Position numbers and translations under genes: made by a program. The notes beneath the pieces were generated by a model, which did not search any database, had not been told where the DNA came from, and saw nothing but the letters and a program-made list of their open reading frames with translations. From positions 1 to 8,882 of the forward strand of contig CAJFPI010000124.1 in NCBI GenBank assembly GCA_904398675.1: a stretch of 8,882 nucleotides of DNA. The letters are read 5' to 3'. Of this stretch, positions 1 through 6,152 are shown piece by piece; position 1 is the stretch's first letter, and each line of letters begins with the position of its first letter. Origin of the DNA: an uncultured Oscillospiraceae bacterium. Lineage in GTDB: Bacteria > Bacillota > Clostridia > Oscillospirales > Oscillospiraceae.

Positions 1-594
1 CAGGCCATCCTGCCCCTGTGGGGCAAGATGCTCAACGTGGAGAAGGCCCGGGCGGACAAGGTCTACGGCAACGACAAGCTGACCCCTGTGATCACGGCCC
101 TGGGCGCCGGCATCGGAGAGGACTTTGACCTCAACAAGCTCCGTTATCACAAGGTGGTGATCATGGCCGATGCCGATGTGGACGGCGCCCACATCCGCAC
201 GCTTCTGCTCACCTTTTTCTTCCGCTTTATGCGCCCCCTGATTGAGCACGGCTATGTCTACGCCGCTGTGCCCCCCCTCTTCAAGCTGGTGCGGGGCAAG
301 ACGACCCGGCTGGCCTTCAGCGAGGAGGAGCGGGACGCCATCTCCTCGGAGCTGCGGGGGGACAACCCCAACGCCAAGGTGGAGATCGCCCGGTTTAAGG
401 GCCTTGGCGAGATGGACGCCCATGAGCTGTGGGAGACCACCATGAACCCGGAGACGCGGACGCTCAAGCGCATCACCATGGCCGACGCCGTCCGGGCCGA
501 CGAGATCTTCACCCTCCTCATGGGGGAGAAGGTGGAGCCGCGGAAGGAATATATCGAGAAAAACGCCGCCAAGGCCATGAATCTGGACTATTAA
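1..594 (+). CDS. gyrB: DNA gyrase subunit B, C-terminal part (5' end outside window)
   Basis: Open from the first base to TAA at 592-594, giving the last 197 residues of GyrB. GyrB is the ATPase subunit of DNA gyrase, the A2B2 enzyme that introduces negative supercoils; this part holds the TOPRIM fold and tail. Seen in the sequence: the QAILPL..GKMLNVEKAR stretch, the metal-binding DADVDGAHIRTLLLTF motif (Asp57, Asp59, Asp61 of the visible fragment, bases about 169-183), the HGYVYAAVPPLFKL strand, and the RFKGLGEMDAHELWETTMNP tail motif. The spacing between the last two is short, so the large TOPRIM insertion of enterobacterial GyrB is absent, as in Gram-positive enzymes. The metal triad and tail fit gyrase; ParE is close in sequence, but the gyrA gene 25 bases downstream argues for GyrB. 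The same operon and promoter presumably serve both genes; the promoter lies outside the window. Confidence 0.97.
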   Translation, partial: QAILPLWGKMLNVEKARADKVYGNDKLTPVITALGAGIGEDFDLNKLRYHKVVIMADADVDGAHIRTLLLTFFFRFMRPLIEHGYVYAAVPPLFKLVRGKTTRLAFSEEERDAISSELRGDNPNAKVEIARFKGLGEMDAHELWETTMNPETRTLKRITMADAVRADEIFTLLMGEKVEPRKEYIEKNAAKAMNLDY

Positions 595-619
595 ACTGGG
601 CAGTAAATGAGGAATTGAA

Positions 620-3160
620 ATGGCAAAGAACGAAAAGGAAACACAGGATATCTCCTTTCCCAATCAAAAGATTGTGGAAATCAACCTGGAGCACGAGATG
701 GAGACGGCGTATATTGAGTACGCCATGTCCGTTATTGTAGGACGGGCCCTGCCGGACGTGCGGGACGGCCTCAAGCCGGTCCACCGCCGGATCCTCTACT
801 CCATGTATGAGACAGGGCTGACCAGCGACAAGCCCTTTAAGAAGTCCGCCACCTGCGTGGGCGACGTGCTGGGTAAATACCACCCCCACGGGGATCAGAG
901 CGTGTATGACGCCCTGGTCCGCCTGGCCCAGGACTTCTCCATGCGCTACCCCCTGGTGGAGGGCCACGGCAACTTCGGCTCCATCGACGGCGATCCCCCT
1001 GCCGCCTACCGGTACACCGAGGCCAGGATGGCGAAGATCTCCAATGAGATGATGCGGGACATCGAGAAGGACACGGTGGACTGGGATCCCAACTACGATG
1101 AATCCACCCGGGAGCCCCGTGTCCTGCCCAGCCGCTTTCCCAACCTCCTGGTAAACGGCTCCTCCGGCATCGCCGTGGGCATGACCACCAACATCCCGCC
1201 CCACAATCTCCGGGAGGTCATCGACGCATGCATCTGCGTGCTGGACAACCCGGAGGCGGATCTCAACGATCTGATGGAGCACATCAAGGGGCCGGATTTC
1301 CCCACAAGGGGCATCATCATGGGCCGCAGCGGCATCCGGGCGGCCTATGCCACCGGCCGGGGCCACATCAAGGTCCGGGCCAGGACGGAGATGGAGGAGT
1401 TTGGCAACGGTCGCACCCGGATCATCGTCACCGAGCTGCCCTACCAGGTGAACAAGTCCCGCCTGGTGGAGGCTATCGCCGACCAGGTGAAGGAGAAACG
1501 GCTGGAGGGCATCTCCGGCCTGCGGGACGAGAGCGACGGCAAGAAGGGCATGCGCATCGTCATTGAGCTGAAGAAGGACGCCAATCCCCAGGTGACGCTG
1601 AACCGGCTCTTCGCCCAGACCCAGATGCAGACCACCTTCGGCATCATCCTGCTGGCCCTGGTGAATGACCAGAAACAGCCCCGCATCCTGACGCTGCGGC
1701 AGATTCTGGACGAGTATCTCGCCTATCAGAAGGAGCTTATCCGCCGCCGGACCATCTATGACCGGAAGAAGGCCCAGGAGCGGGCCCATCTGCTGGAGGG
1801 GCTCCTCATCGCCCAGGACAACATCGACGAGGTCATCCGCATCATCCGCACCAGCTACGACGAGGCAAAGGAGCGGCTGATGGAGCGTTTCTCCCTGGAC
1901 GATATCCAGGCCCAGGCCATCCTGGATATGCGGCTGAAGGCCCTTCAGGGTCTGGACAGGGAAAAGCTCCAGGCGGAGTACGCAGACCTGGAGAAAAAGA
2001 TCGCTTATTACAATCAGCTCCTTGCCAGCGAGGAGATGCTGATAGGGGTTTTGAAGGAAGAACTGACCGAGATCCGGGACAAGTACGGCGACGAGCGGAA
2101 GACGGAGATCGGCTTTGTGGAGGACGAGATCGACATCGAGGACCTGATCCAGGAGGAGCAGTGCGTCTATACCCTCACCAGCGCCGGCTATATCAAGCGC
2201 ACCAGCGCCAGCGAGTATGCCGCCCAGGGCAAGGGGGGCATGGGGAAGAAGGGCATGGCCACCCGGGAGGAGGACTATGTCACAACGGTCTTTACCGCCT
2301 CCACCCACGACTATATCCTCTTCTTCACCAACACCGGCAGGGTCTACCGGAAGAAGGGGTATCAGATCCCTGAGTCCGGCCGCACAGCCAGAGGCACCAA
2401 CATCGTCAACGTCCTGCCGGTGGAGAGCGGGGAGACCATCAACGCCATGATCCACGTCACCAGTATGGACGATGAGAGTTTCCTCCTCATGGTCACCCGC
2501 AGCGGCACTGTGAAACGGATCGCCATGCAGTCCCTCCGGAATATCCGCAGCAGCGGCATCCGGGCCATCACCCTGGAGGAGGGGGACCAGCTGGTGGAGG
2601 TGCGCCAGACAAACGGATCACAGAAGATCCTGATCGCCACCCATGACGGCATGGCGGTCTGCTTTGATGAAAACGACGTGCGCTGCATGGGCCGGGACGC
2701 TGTGGGCGTCCGGGGCATCCGCCTGGAGGAGGGTGACTATGTGGTGGGCGCCGCCCGGGCCCACGAGGGGAAGTGCGTCCTCACCATCACGGAGAACGGC
2801 TACGGCAAGCGGACGCCTGTGGAGGACTATCGCATCACCAATCGGGGCGGCAAGGGCATCAAAAACTACGCCGTCACGGAGAAAACCGGCAAGGTGGTTG
2901 GCATCAAGGTGGTGGACGGCAGCGAGGACCTGCTGCTGGTGACAGAGAGCGGCATCATCATCCGCACCGCTGTGGACGCCATCCGCACCGCCGGCCGGGC
3001 CACCCAGGGCGTGATCGTCATGCGGATGCGGGAAGAGGGGGACAAGGTGATCTCCATGGCCCTGGCGGAAAAAGAGGAGGAGACCTCTCTGGAAGAGGAG
3101 ACGCAGAAAACAGATATCGAGGGGGAGGCCGCCGTACAGGAGGAGACCCCGGAGGCATAA
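620..3160 (+). CDS. gyrA: DNA gyrase subunit A
   Basis: Complete 846-residue DNA gyrase A, the subunit that breaks and rejoins DNA and wraps it. The ATG has a GAGGA ribosome site (609-613) 6 bases upstream and follows gyrB by 25 bases. The N-terminal breakage-reunion domain shows YAMSVIVGRALPDVRDGLKPVHRRIL (residues about 34-59), the YHPHGD helix (87-92) and the catalytic tyrosine Tyr132 in AAYRYTEARM. A coiled-coil arm lies around residues 440-490, followed by a six-bladed beta-pinwheel from about residue 515. The tail after about 815 is strongly acidic (EKEEE..EEET). Two oddities. The residue matching E. coli Ser83 is Gln93 (CAG at 896-898), while the second quinolone-contact acid is kept as Asp97. 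The GyrA box, normally QRRGGKG-like, reads TNRGGKG at residues 740-746. Length is between the B. subtilis and E. coli proteins. The pinwheel and the gyrB neighbour make ParC unlikely. Confidence 0.97.
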   Translation: MAKNEKETQDISFPNQKIVEINLEHEMETAYIEYAMSVIVGRALPDVRDGLKPVHRRILYSMYETGLTSDKPFKKSATCVGDVLGKYHPHGDQSVYDALVRLAQDFSMRYPLVEGHGNFGSIDGDPPAAYRYTEARMAKISNEMMRDIEKDTVDWDPNYDESTREPRVLPSRFPNLLVNGSSGIAVGMTTNIPPHNLREVIDACICVLDNPEADLNDLMEHIKGPDFPTRGIIMGRSGIRAAYATGRGHIKVRARTEMEEFGNGRTRIIVTELPYQVNKSRLVEAIADQVKEKRLEGISGLRDESDGKKGMRIVIELKKDANPQVTLNRLFAQTQMQTTFGIILLALVNDQKQPRILTLRQILDEYLAYQKELIRRRTIYDRKKAQERAHLLEGLLIAQDNIDEVIRIIRTSYDEAKERLMERFSLDDIQAQAILDMRLKALQGLDREKLQAEYADLEKKIAYYNQLLASEEMLIGVLKEELTEIRDKYGDERKTEIGFVEDEIDIEDLIQEEQCVYTLTSAGYIKRTSASEYAAQGKGGMGKKGMATREEDYVTTVFTASTHDYILFFTNTGRVYRKKGYQIPESGRTARGTNIVNVLPVESGETINAMIHVTSMDDESFLLMVTRSGTVKRIAMQSLRNIRSSGIRAITLEEGDQLVEVRQTNGSQKILIATHDGMAVCFDENDVRCMGRDAVGVRGIRLEEGDYVVGAARAHEGKCVLTITENGYGKRTPVEDYRITNRGGKGIKNYAVTEKTGKVVGIKVVDGSEDLLLVTESGIIIRTAVDAIRTAGRATQGVIVMRMREEGDKVISMALAEKEEETSLEEETQKTDIEGEAAVQEETPEA

Positions 3161-3174
3161 CTGCACCGAGAGCA

Positions 3175-3190
3175 TGCCGCAGGAGCGGCA
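3175..3190 (+). other. small hairpin between gyrA and the DIP1984-family gene
   Basis: TGCCGC (3175-3180) pairs perfectly with GCGGCA (3185-3190) around an AGGA loop. It lies in the 48-base gap just upstream of the next ribosome site. There is no T-run after it, so it is not an intrinsic terminator; it may be a processing or stability element, or chance. Confidence 0.35.
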
Positions 3191-3208
3191 GAAGGGAGGA
3201 TTACTGCA

Positions 3209-3667
3209 ATGAAACTGGCAAATGCCCTGTCCCAGCGGGCGGAGCTGCAGGAGAAGATCCGGCAGCTGGAGTGCCGCCTGCTGGATAACGCAAAGGTCCA
3301 GGAGGGGGAGCATCCCGCGGAGGATCCGGAGGAATTGCTGCGGGAGCTGCAGGAGAGCTGCGCCCAGCTGGAGGATCTGATTGCCCGCATCAACCGCACC
3401 AACGGCGCCGCGCTGGTAGAGGGCGTCCCCCTCTCGGATCTGCTGGCCCGGCGGGACTGCCGGAAAAATCAGCTGCGGATCCTGCGGGACTTCCTCGGCA
3501 GCGCCAGCGAGCTGGTGACCCGCCGCACGGTGGGGGAGATCAAGATCCGCAGCACGGTCAACGTCCGGGAGATGCAGAAGGAAGTGGACCGGCAGTCCAA
3601 GGCGCTGCGGGAGCTGGAGGAGAAGATCCAGGAGGCCAACTGGACCACGGAGCTTCTGGAACAATAG
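3209..3667 (+). CDS. DIP1984 family (septicolysin-like) protein
   Basis: A 152-residue, mostly helical, charged protein that I recognise as DIP1984 family (some members carry the old name septicolysin). The molecular function of the family is not established. Family hallmarks seen: MKLANALSQRAELQEKI at the start, NAKVQEGEHPAEDPEELL (27-44), LEDLIARINRTNGA (54-67), a STVNVREMQKEVD segment (115-127) and the C-terminal QEANWTTELLE (141-151). Residues 1-60 and 120-145 have a heptad-like pattern expected of a helical bundle or coiled coil. There is no signal peptide or membrane segment, so it is probably cytoplasmic, which fits poorly with the toxin implied by the septicolysin name. The start is well supported: AAGGGAGGA (3192-3200) is 8 bases before the ATG. 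It lies 48 bases after gyrA with no terminator between, so it may be co-transcribed with gyrase. Confidence 0.88.
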   Translation: MKLANALSQRAELQEKIRQLECRLLDNAKVQEGEHPAEDPEELLRELQESCAQLEDLIARINRTNGAALVEGVPLSDLLARRDCRKNQLRILRDFLGSASELVTRRTVGEIKIRSTVNVREMQKEVDRQSKALRELEEKIQEANWTTELLEQ

Positions 3668-3699
3668 GCTGATTTGGTTGCGTAAAAGGCGGGCGTCAA

Positions 3700-3771
3700 A
3701 CTCCCAGTGCCGGAGTGATCAGGCACCAGCTATGGTAACGAAACGGGACTTTCGTTGGGTTCAAATCCCAA
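3700..3771 (+). ncRNA. possible structured RNA: H-type pseudoknot plus two abutting hairpins
   Basis: The sequence allows an H-type pseudoknot: ACTCC (3700-3704) pairs with GGAGT (3712-3716), while GTGCC (3707-3711), inside that loop, pairs with GGCAC (3722-3726). Eleven bases later AACGAAA (3737-3743) pairs with TTTCGTT (3750-3756) around CGGGAC. Directly abutting is TTGGG (3755-3759) with CCCAA (3767-3771) around TTCAAAT, which has the stem length and loop of a tRNA T arm. No matching acceptor stem, CCA end or anticodon arm is present, so this is not a tRNA or a tmRNA 3' end. I match it to no riboswitch consensus that I know. It sits alone, 170 bases before rnhA. All helices are read directly from the sequence; that they form an RNA is inference, and chance pairing is possible. 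Confidence 0.35.
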
Positions 3772-3896
3772 AAATATGATTACGTTCGGTATTGTTACAG
3801 GGGTATCATTACAAATCGGATTTATTCCCGGACGTCGATTTTACGCGGGTGGGACAGGGGAAAATTTTAATATACATGGAAAGGCCGCAATTTGCC

Positions 3897-3924
3897 GCCG
3901 GCGCCTGGCCTTCGGGCTGCCGGC
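3897..3924 (+). other. GC-rich hairpin just upstream of rnhA
   Basis: GCCGGC (3897-3902) pairs with GCCGGC (3919-3924), with an inner GCC-TTCG-GGC hairpin (3908-3917) capped by a stable tetraloop. It ends 16 bases before the rnhA ATG and has no T-run, so it is not a terminator. It could limit access to the weak ribosome site; this role is inferred. Confidence 0.35.
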
Positions 3925-3940
3925 CTGTCGCGGGAAATCT

Positions 3941-4378
3941 ATGAAAACGGTTACGATTTATACGGACGGGGCCTGCAGCGGCAACCCCGGCCCGGGGGGC
4001 TGGGGAGCGATTTTGCAGTATGGACCCCACACAAAGGAGATCTCCGGCGGGGAGGACCACACCACCAACAACCGCATGGAGCTGATGGGGGTGATCTCCG
4101 CCCTGCGGCTTTTAAAGGAGCCCTGCATCGTGGAGCTGTACTCCGACTCCAAGTACGTCATTGACGCCCTGGAGAAGGGATGGGCCAGGGGATGGAAGGC
4201 CCGGGGCTGGGTGAAGAGCGACAAAAAGCCGGCCCTGAACCCGGATCTCTGGGAGGAGCTTCTGGGGCTGTGTGACGTCCACACCGTCCGCACCCACTGG
4301 GTCAAGGGACACAGCACCAATCCCTACAATAATCGGTGCGACGAGCTGGCGGTGGAGGAGAGCCGAAGGCACAAATAA
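3941..4378 (+). CDS. rnhA: ribonuclease HI
   Basis: A 145-residue RNase HI, which cleaves the RNA strand of RNA:DNA hybrids (Okazaki primers, R-loops) in the cytoplasm. All active-site residues are present: Asp9 in YTDGACSGNPGPGG, Glu47 in TTNNRMEL, Asp69 in YSDSKYV, His124 in WVKGHS and Asp134 in NRCDELA. The tryptophan-rich basic handle (WARGWKARGW, 81-90) that grips the hybrid is also there, so this is the E. coli-like form. The reading frame stays open upstream to a TTG at 3755, but those 62 codons lack family similarity, cross a low-GC tract and have no ribosome site. The ATG at 3941 begins exactly at the conserved first beta strand and has a weak GGGA at 3932-3935. The gene stands alone after a 273-base gap and converges on the leftward alaX-like gene. 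Confidence 0.95.
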   Translation: MKTVTIYTDGACSGNPGPGGWGAILQYGPHTKEISGGEDHTTNNRMELMGVISALRLLKEPCIVELYSDSKYVIDALEKGWARGWKARGWVKSDKKPALNPDLWEELLGLCDVHTVRTHWVKGHSTNPYNNRCDELAVEESRRHK

Positions 4379-4590
4379 GTGCTGACGGCGCGGGGCCTCG
4401 GAGAGATTTTCTCTTACTGCATAGGGGAAACCATCTTATTTGGCGCTTTTTGTCCCTCTTCCCAACGTTCATAGTTTGTTTACAGCCACGTCATGATTTC
4501 TTCGCATTCTTATAGTAACATACAATCAAGCAAAGGGTACAAAAACCCGATGCGATTTCTCCCTCCTAAAACACACACAACACACAGCGG
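4379..4590. other. low-GC intergenic stretch, no gene seen
   Basis: No convincing gene is seen between rnhA and the first terminator hairpin. Bases 4441-4590 are about 43 % GC against 60 % or more in the genes. TCGCAT (4502-4507) can pair with ATGCGA (4550-4555), enclosing a GGGT/ACCC pair; this is weak. A TATAGT at 4511-4516 has no -35 partner at a usable distance. The 156-codon open frame that starts at 4493 crosses both terminator hairpins and runs antisense into the alaX-like gene, so I treat it as non-coding. Confidence 0.5.
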
Positions 4591-4619
4591 AAAGCCCTCA
4601 CCTTTCGGTGAGGGCTTTT
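4591..4619 (+). terminator. intrinsic terminator downstream of rnhA
   Basis: A perfect 12-base stem: AAAGCCCTCACC (4591-4602) pairs with GGTGAGGGCTTT (4607-4618), loop TTTC, followed by a short T-run (TTTTC). The weak U-tract is offset by a very stable stem. It would stop rightward transcription from rnhA 212 bases after its stop codon. Confidence 0.8.
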
Positions 4620-4723
4620 CGTGTCTCCAGATCCGACAGACGGAGAAGTTTCTACATCTCTCCAGTAATTGTGGAAAACTTTTTGTCCCGGCGCGGGGGC
4701 GGAAACTGGAGAATAGAAAGAGA

Positions 4724-4756
4724 GGCGGCAGATCACGAGGATCTGCCGCCTTTTTT
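4724..4756. terminator. bidirectional intrinsic terminator between rnhA and the alaX-like gene
   Basis: GGCGGCAGATC (4724-4734) pairs with GATCTGCCGCC (4740-4750) around ACGAG, an 11-base perfect stem. Rightward it is followed by six Ts (4751-4756). Leftward the tail is also T-rich (TCTCTTTCTATTC, complement of 4711-4723). It can therefore end leftward transcription from the alaX-like gene, whose stop is at 4804, as well as readthrough from the rnhA side. Confidence 0.87.
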
Positions 4757-4763
4757 GCTGTCT

Positions 4764-4785
4764 GTCCCCATTTGACGGTGGGGAC
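4764..4785 (-). other. hairpin just downstream of the alaX-like stop codon
   Basis: GTCCCCA (4764-4770) pairs with TGGGGAC (4779-4785), loop TTTGACGG. It lies between the alaX-like stop codon and the main terminator and has no T-run on either strand, so it is more likely a 3' stability hairpin than a terminator. Confidence 0.4.
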
Positions 4786-4803
4786 GGTGGAAAACGGGAA
4801 TGG

Positions 4804-5952
4804 TTACCGACCCTGGAAAAAGGTCCGGAGCTCTGCCGCAGAGCAGGCCGCGCTGCCCTGGACAAAGGCGGGCTTGCCGCCGCCCCGGCCATGGAGGGCG
4901 GCGTTCAGCTCCTTCGTCAGCTGGCGAAGATCCCCGCCGGGCTGGCTGATGGCGTATTTATAGTTTCCGTCCGTCCCGGCAAACACAGCGCACCGTCCGC
5001 CGCAGCAGGCGGCCACCGCGTCGCACAGCTTTCGCACTGACTCCGGCGGCATTTCCTCCTCGATCAAAAGCACATCCCCCGTTCCCGCAAGGCTGCGGGC
5101 CTTCTCCTGGAAGACGGCCTCCTCCAGCGCCGCTGTCCGGCCGCGGAGGGCATACAGCTCCCGCTGCAGCCGCTCCACAGCGGCGGCAGTGTCGGTGGCC
5201 TTGGCGGAGAGGAGGTGGCTTACCTGGAGATTTTGGTCCAGGATGGCGGAGCAATAGTCCACAGCCCGCCTGCCGCAGACCATCTCGATCCGCACCCCCT
5301 CCCGGAAGGGCTGGCAGCTGAGGAGCTTGACAAGCCCCACCTGTCCGGCGGTGCGGACATGGGTGCCGCAGCAGGCGCAGCAGTCCGCCCCGGGGAAGGT
5401 CACAAGCCGCACCTCACCGGGGATATATTTTTTGCTGCGGTACTCCGCCGCCTCCAGGGCCGCGCCGCTGAGGGTTTGGATCTCCACCGCCCGGTCCTCC
5501 CACAGGTAGGCGTTGGCCGCCGCCTCAATAGAGGGCAGATCCTCCGGAGGGATCGGGGTGTTGAAGTCGATGGTCACCACCGCGTGGCCCATATGGAATC
5601 CCACATTGTCGCAGCCATAGCGGCGGCAGATGATGCCGCTGACCACATGCTCCCCGCTGTGCTGCTGCATGTGGTCAAACCGGGCCTCCCAGTGGATGCG
5701 CCCGGCAACGCTCTCCCCGGGCGAGAGCGGCTGGGAACAGATATGGAAAATCGTCCCCTCCTTCTCCCGGGTATCTGTTACGGGGACGTCATTTAATGTG
5801 CCGGTGTCCGCGTTCTGCCCGCCGCCCTCGGGATAGAAGGCGGTGCGGTCCAGGACAACGGCGTAGCCGCCGTCCTTCCAGGGGTCACAGGAGAGGACCT
5901 GGGCGGTAAACTCCCGGCAGAAGGGGTCCTGATAGTAGAGCTTTTCTGTCAT
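4804..5952 (-). CDS. alanyl-tRNA editing protein, AlaX long form (AlaRS editing-domain homologue)
   Basis: A 382-residue stand-alone relative of the alanyl-tRNA synthetase editing region. Such proteins hydrolyse mischarged Ser-tRNA(Ala) or Gly-tRNA(Ala) in trans. Domains in order: an N-terminal beta-barrel with the TAFYPEGGGQNADTGTL signature (about 37-53); the zinc/editing core with His98 and His102 in HSGEH and Cys194 and His198 in CCGTH (the H-x3-H and C-x3-H ligands); a coiled-coil linker (about 253-288); and a C-terminal DHHA1-like domain ending in GRGGGKPAFVQGS (355-367). The aminoacylation domain is absent, and the length fits the AlaX-L type. The ATG at 5952 is chosen because AAGGAG (complement of 5960-5965) sits 7 bases upstream; an ATG 14 codons earlier adds an unconserved arginine-rich piece. 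It is 200 bases after the nagZ-like gene, and its 3' end faces rnhA. Confidence 0.92.
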   Translation of the reverse strand: MTEKLYYQDPFCREFTAQVLSCDPWKDGGYAVVLDRTAFYPEGGGQNADTGTLNDVPVTDTREKEGTIFHICSQPLSPGESVAGRIHWEARFDHMQQHSGEHVVSGIICRRYGCDNVGFHMGHAVVTIDFNTPIPPEDLPSIEAAANAYLWEDRAVEIQTLSGAALEAAEYRSKKYIPGEVRLVTFPGADCCACCGTHVRTAGQVGLVKLLSCQPFREGVRIEMVCGRRAVDYCSAILDQNLQVSHLLSAKATDTAAAVERLQRELYALRGRTAALEEAVFQEKARSLAGTGDVLLIEEEMPPESVRKLCDAVAACCGGRCAVFAGTDGNYKYAISQPGGDLRQLTKELNAALHGRGGGKPAFVQGSAACSAAELRTFFQGR

Positions 5953-5959
5953 TGCGTTT

Positions 5960-5965
5960 CTCCTT
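5960..5965 (-). promoter_or_regulatory. ribosome binding site of the alaX-like gene
   Basis: AAGGAG on the minus strand, 7 bases before the ATG at 5952. It decides between that start and the in-frame ATG at 5994, which has no comparable site. Confidence 0.85.
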
Positions 5966-6152
5966 GTTAGAATCCTGCGGCGCAGTCCCGTCAACCCCCT
6001 GTGCCGGCGCGGTGTACCCGCAGGAGGTAGGCGGCAATCCCTGGGCGGAAAAGCCGAAAAGGGCCGTGCTGCGGCAGGGGGAAGTACGAAACATTTCTTC
6101 CAATGGGTGGGGAGCCGTCTTCCGCGCCGGAGGACAGACCATTTCTCTAGCG

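Noticed and set aside
518..2455. 645-codon open frame on the minus strand opposite gyrA
   Set aside because: It is antisense to a fully conserved gyrA, has no ribosome site, and its Leu/Asp/His/Gly/Val-rich content is the usual antisense reading of GC-rich genes. The 348-codon minus frame at 2618-3664 is rejected for the same reasons.
3700..3790. tRNA or tmRNA 3' end suggested by the GGGTTCAAATCCC T-arm
   Set aside because: No acceptor strand pairs with the bases after the T arm, no CCA follows, and no anticodon arm or tmRNA 5' half is present.
3868..3876. TAATAT/TATACA as a -10 box for rnhA
   Set aside because: The position is reasonable, but no -35 hexamer lies 16-18 bases upstream, so support is too thin.
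3732..3942. Possible 15-codon peptide (MVTKRDFRWVQIPKI, stop at 3777-3779) with the same frame open again to about 3942
   Set aside because: The only ribosome-site candidates are GGAG 16 bases away or a bare AGG. The first stretch overlaps the proposed hairpins, and the continuation has no start codon or recognisable similarity.
4666..4680. DnaA-box-like TTTTCCACA (minus strand), suggesting an origin near gyrB-gyrA
   Set aside because: It is a single imperfect box without a cluster or an AT-rich unwinding element arranged like an origin.
5966..5994. Promoter for the alaX-like gene (TTGACG, 17 bases, TCTAAC on the minus strand)
   Set aside because: The boxes and spacing are fair, but transcription would begin inside or after the AAGGAG ribosome site at 5960-5965, leaving it out of the mRNA.
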